Below are positions 4,862-5,051 of a stretch of DNA of 5,051 nucleotides, piece after piece (position 1 is the first letter of the stretch; every line of letters begins with the position of its first letter). The DNA is from DATHYU01 sp033722675. GTDB lineage: Bacteria > Actinomycetota > Acidimicrobiia > Spongiisociales > UBA11373. The notes under the pieces are model-generated. The model saw only the letters and a program-made list of their open reading frames with translations. It did not search any database and was not told the origin of the DNA. A program made the translations under genes and the position numbers. Location of the stretch: the NCBI GenBank assembly GCA_033722675.1, contig JAWVYO010000147.1, positions 1-5,051 of the forward strand, given 5' to 3'.

Positions 4862-5051
4862 CTAGTTCTGCCAGGTGAGGGGGATGAGGCGGTGCTGGCC
4901 GTCGAGGCCGTGGAGTTCGGCGATGCGTTCGTCGCCGAAGGTGTGGCCGGTGTCCCCGACGAGCTCTCGGGTGGTGGACGAGAGGAGGATCTCGCCGCCC
5001 TCGGCGGCCGACGCCACCCGGGCGGCCTTGTTGACGGCCAGGCCCACGTAG
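4862..5051 (-). CDS. Class III adenylate/guanylate cyclase, C-terminal end (runs off right edge)
   Basis: The visible 63 codons, entering from the right edge, match the last third of a class III nucleotide cyclase catalytic domain. The first residues, YVGLAVNKAARVASAAEGGE, contain the N-x-x-x-R motif (Asn 7 and Arg 11 of the visible part). That motif corresponds to the transition-state-stabilising Asn and Arg of the family. It is followed by ILLSSTTRELV and ends with a short IAELHGLDGQHRLIPLTW strand pair, the usual domain terminus (compare LKGLDGPVRLY in relatives). The protein stops right after the cyclase domain, so no domain follows it. The N-terminal part, including the metal-binding Asp residues and any sensor, HAMP, ATPase or regulatory region, lies outside the window, so activity and type cannot be judged. 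The product would be cAMP or cGMP made from ATP or GTP. A GTG at 5047 is an internal codon, not the start. Confidence 0.85.
   Translation of the reverse strand, partial: YVGLAVNKAARVASAAEGGEILLSSTTRELVGDTGHTFGDERIAELHGLDGQHRLIPLTWQN

Noticed and set aside
4236..4865. Plus-strand Val/Leu-rich open frame that looks like a membrane protein
   Set aside because: The Val/Leu runs are simply the reverse complement of the Thr/Ser codons of the lipoprotein linker. The minus strand has a signal peptide, a lipobox and a propeller.

Overview
The window is very GC-rich, gene-dense bacterial DNA. GTG starts are frequent and spacers are short. Gene content suggests a high-GC actinobacterium: an ECF sigma factor, a short RNB-family ribonuclease of the kind I associate with Actinobacteria, and a lipoprotein with a long Ser/Thr linker. 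Such linkers are common in Acidimicrobiia-like lineages. The taxonomic call is inference from style and content, because no rRNA or marker gene is present.

Layout, left to right. Positions 1-443 (minus) hold the N-terminal half of an ECF sigma factor that runs off the left edge. Its reading enters an abnormal block of G and C homopolymers at about 44-172, which looks like assembly damage or a very strong fold-back. A 55-bp divergent spacer (444-498) separates it from a plus-strand pair: a histidine-kinase-type ATPase domain with no sensor or phospho-acceptor part (499-891), and a pRiA4b ORF-3 family protein (888-1433). These two overlap by ATGA and are probably translationally coupled. The pair converges, with 4 bp between stop codons, on a minus-strand pair: an RNB-domain ribonuclease (3337 down to 1931) followed by a small helical protein of unknown function (1899 down to 1438). 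A 13-bp perfect hairpin (3389-3421) separates that pair from the next minus-strand gene. That gene is a secreted lipoprotein with a graded Ser/Thr tether and a TolB/PD40-type beta-propeller (4777 down to 3437). At the right edge (4862 onward, minus) is the C-terminal end of a class III adenylate/guanylate cyclase domain.

How the genes might work together: sigma factor, kinase-like ATPase, cyclase and envelope lipoprotein are all typical of signalling and envelope-response neighbourhoods. Only the ATPase/pRiA4b pair and the ribonuclease/small-protein pair have spacing that suggests co-expression. No mobile element, CRISPR array, tRNA or rRNA was seen. I found no clear new system. The items most worth a second look are the headless kinase ATPase fused by overlap to a pRiA4b ORF-3 gene beside a divergent sigma factor, and the graded Ser/Thr linker of the lipoprotein.
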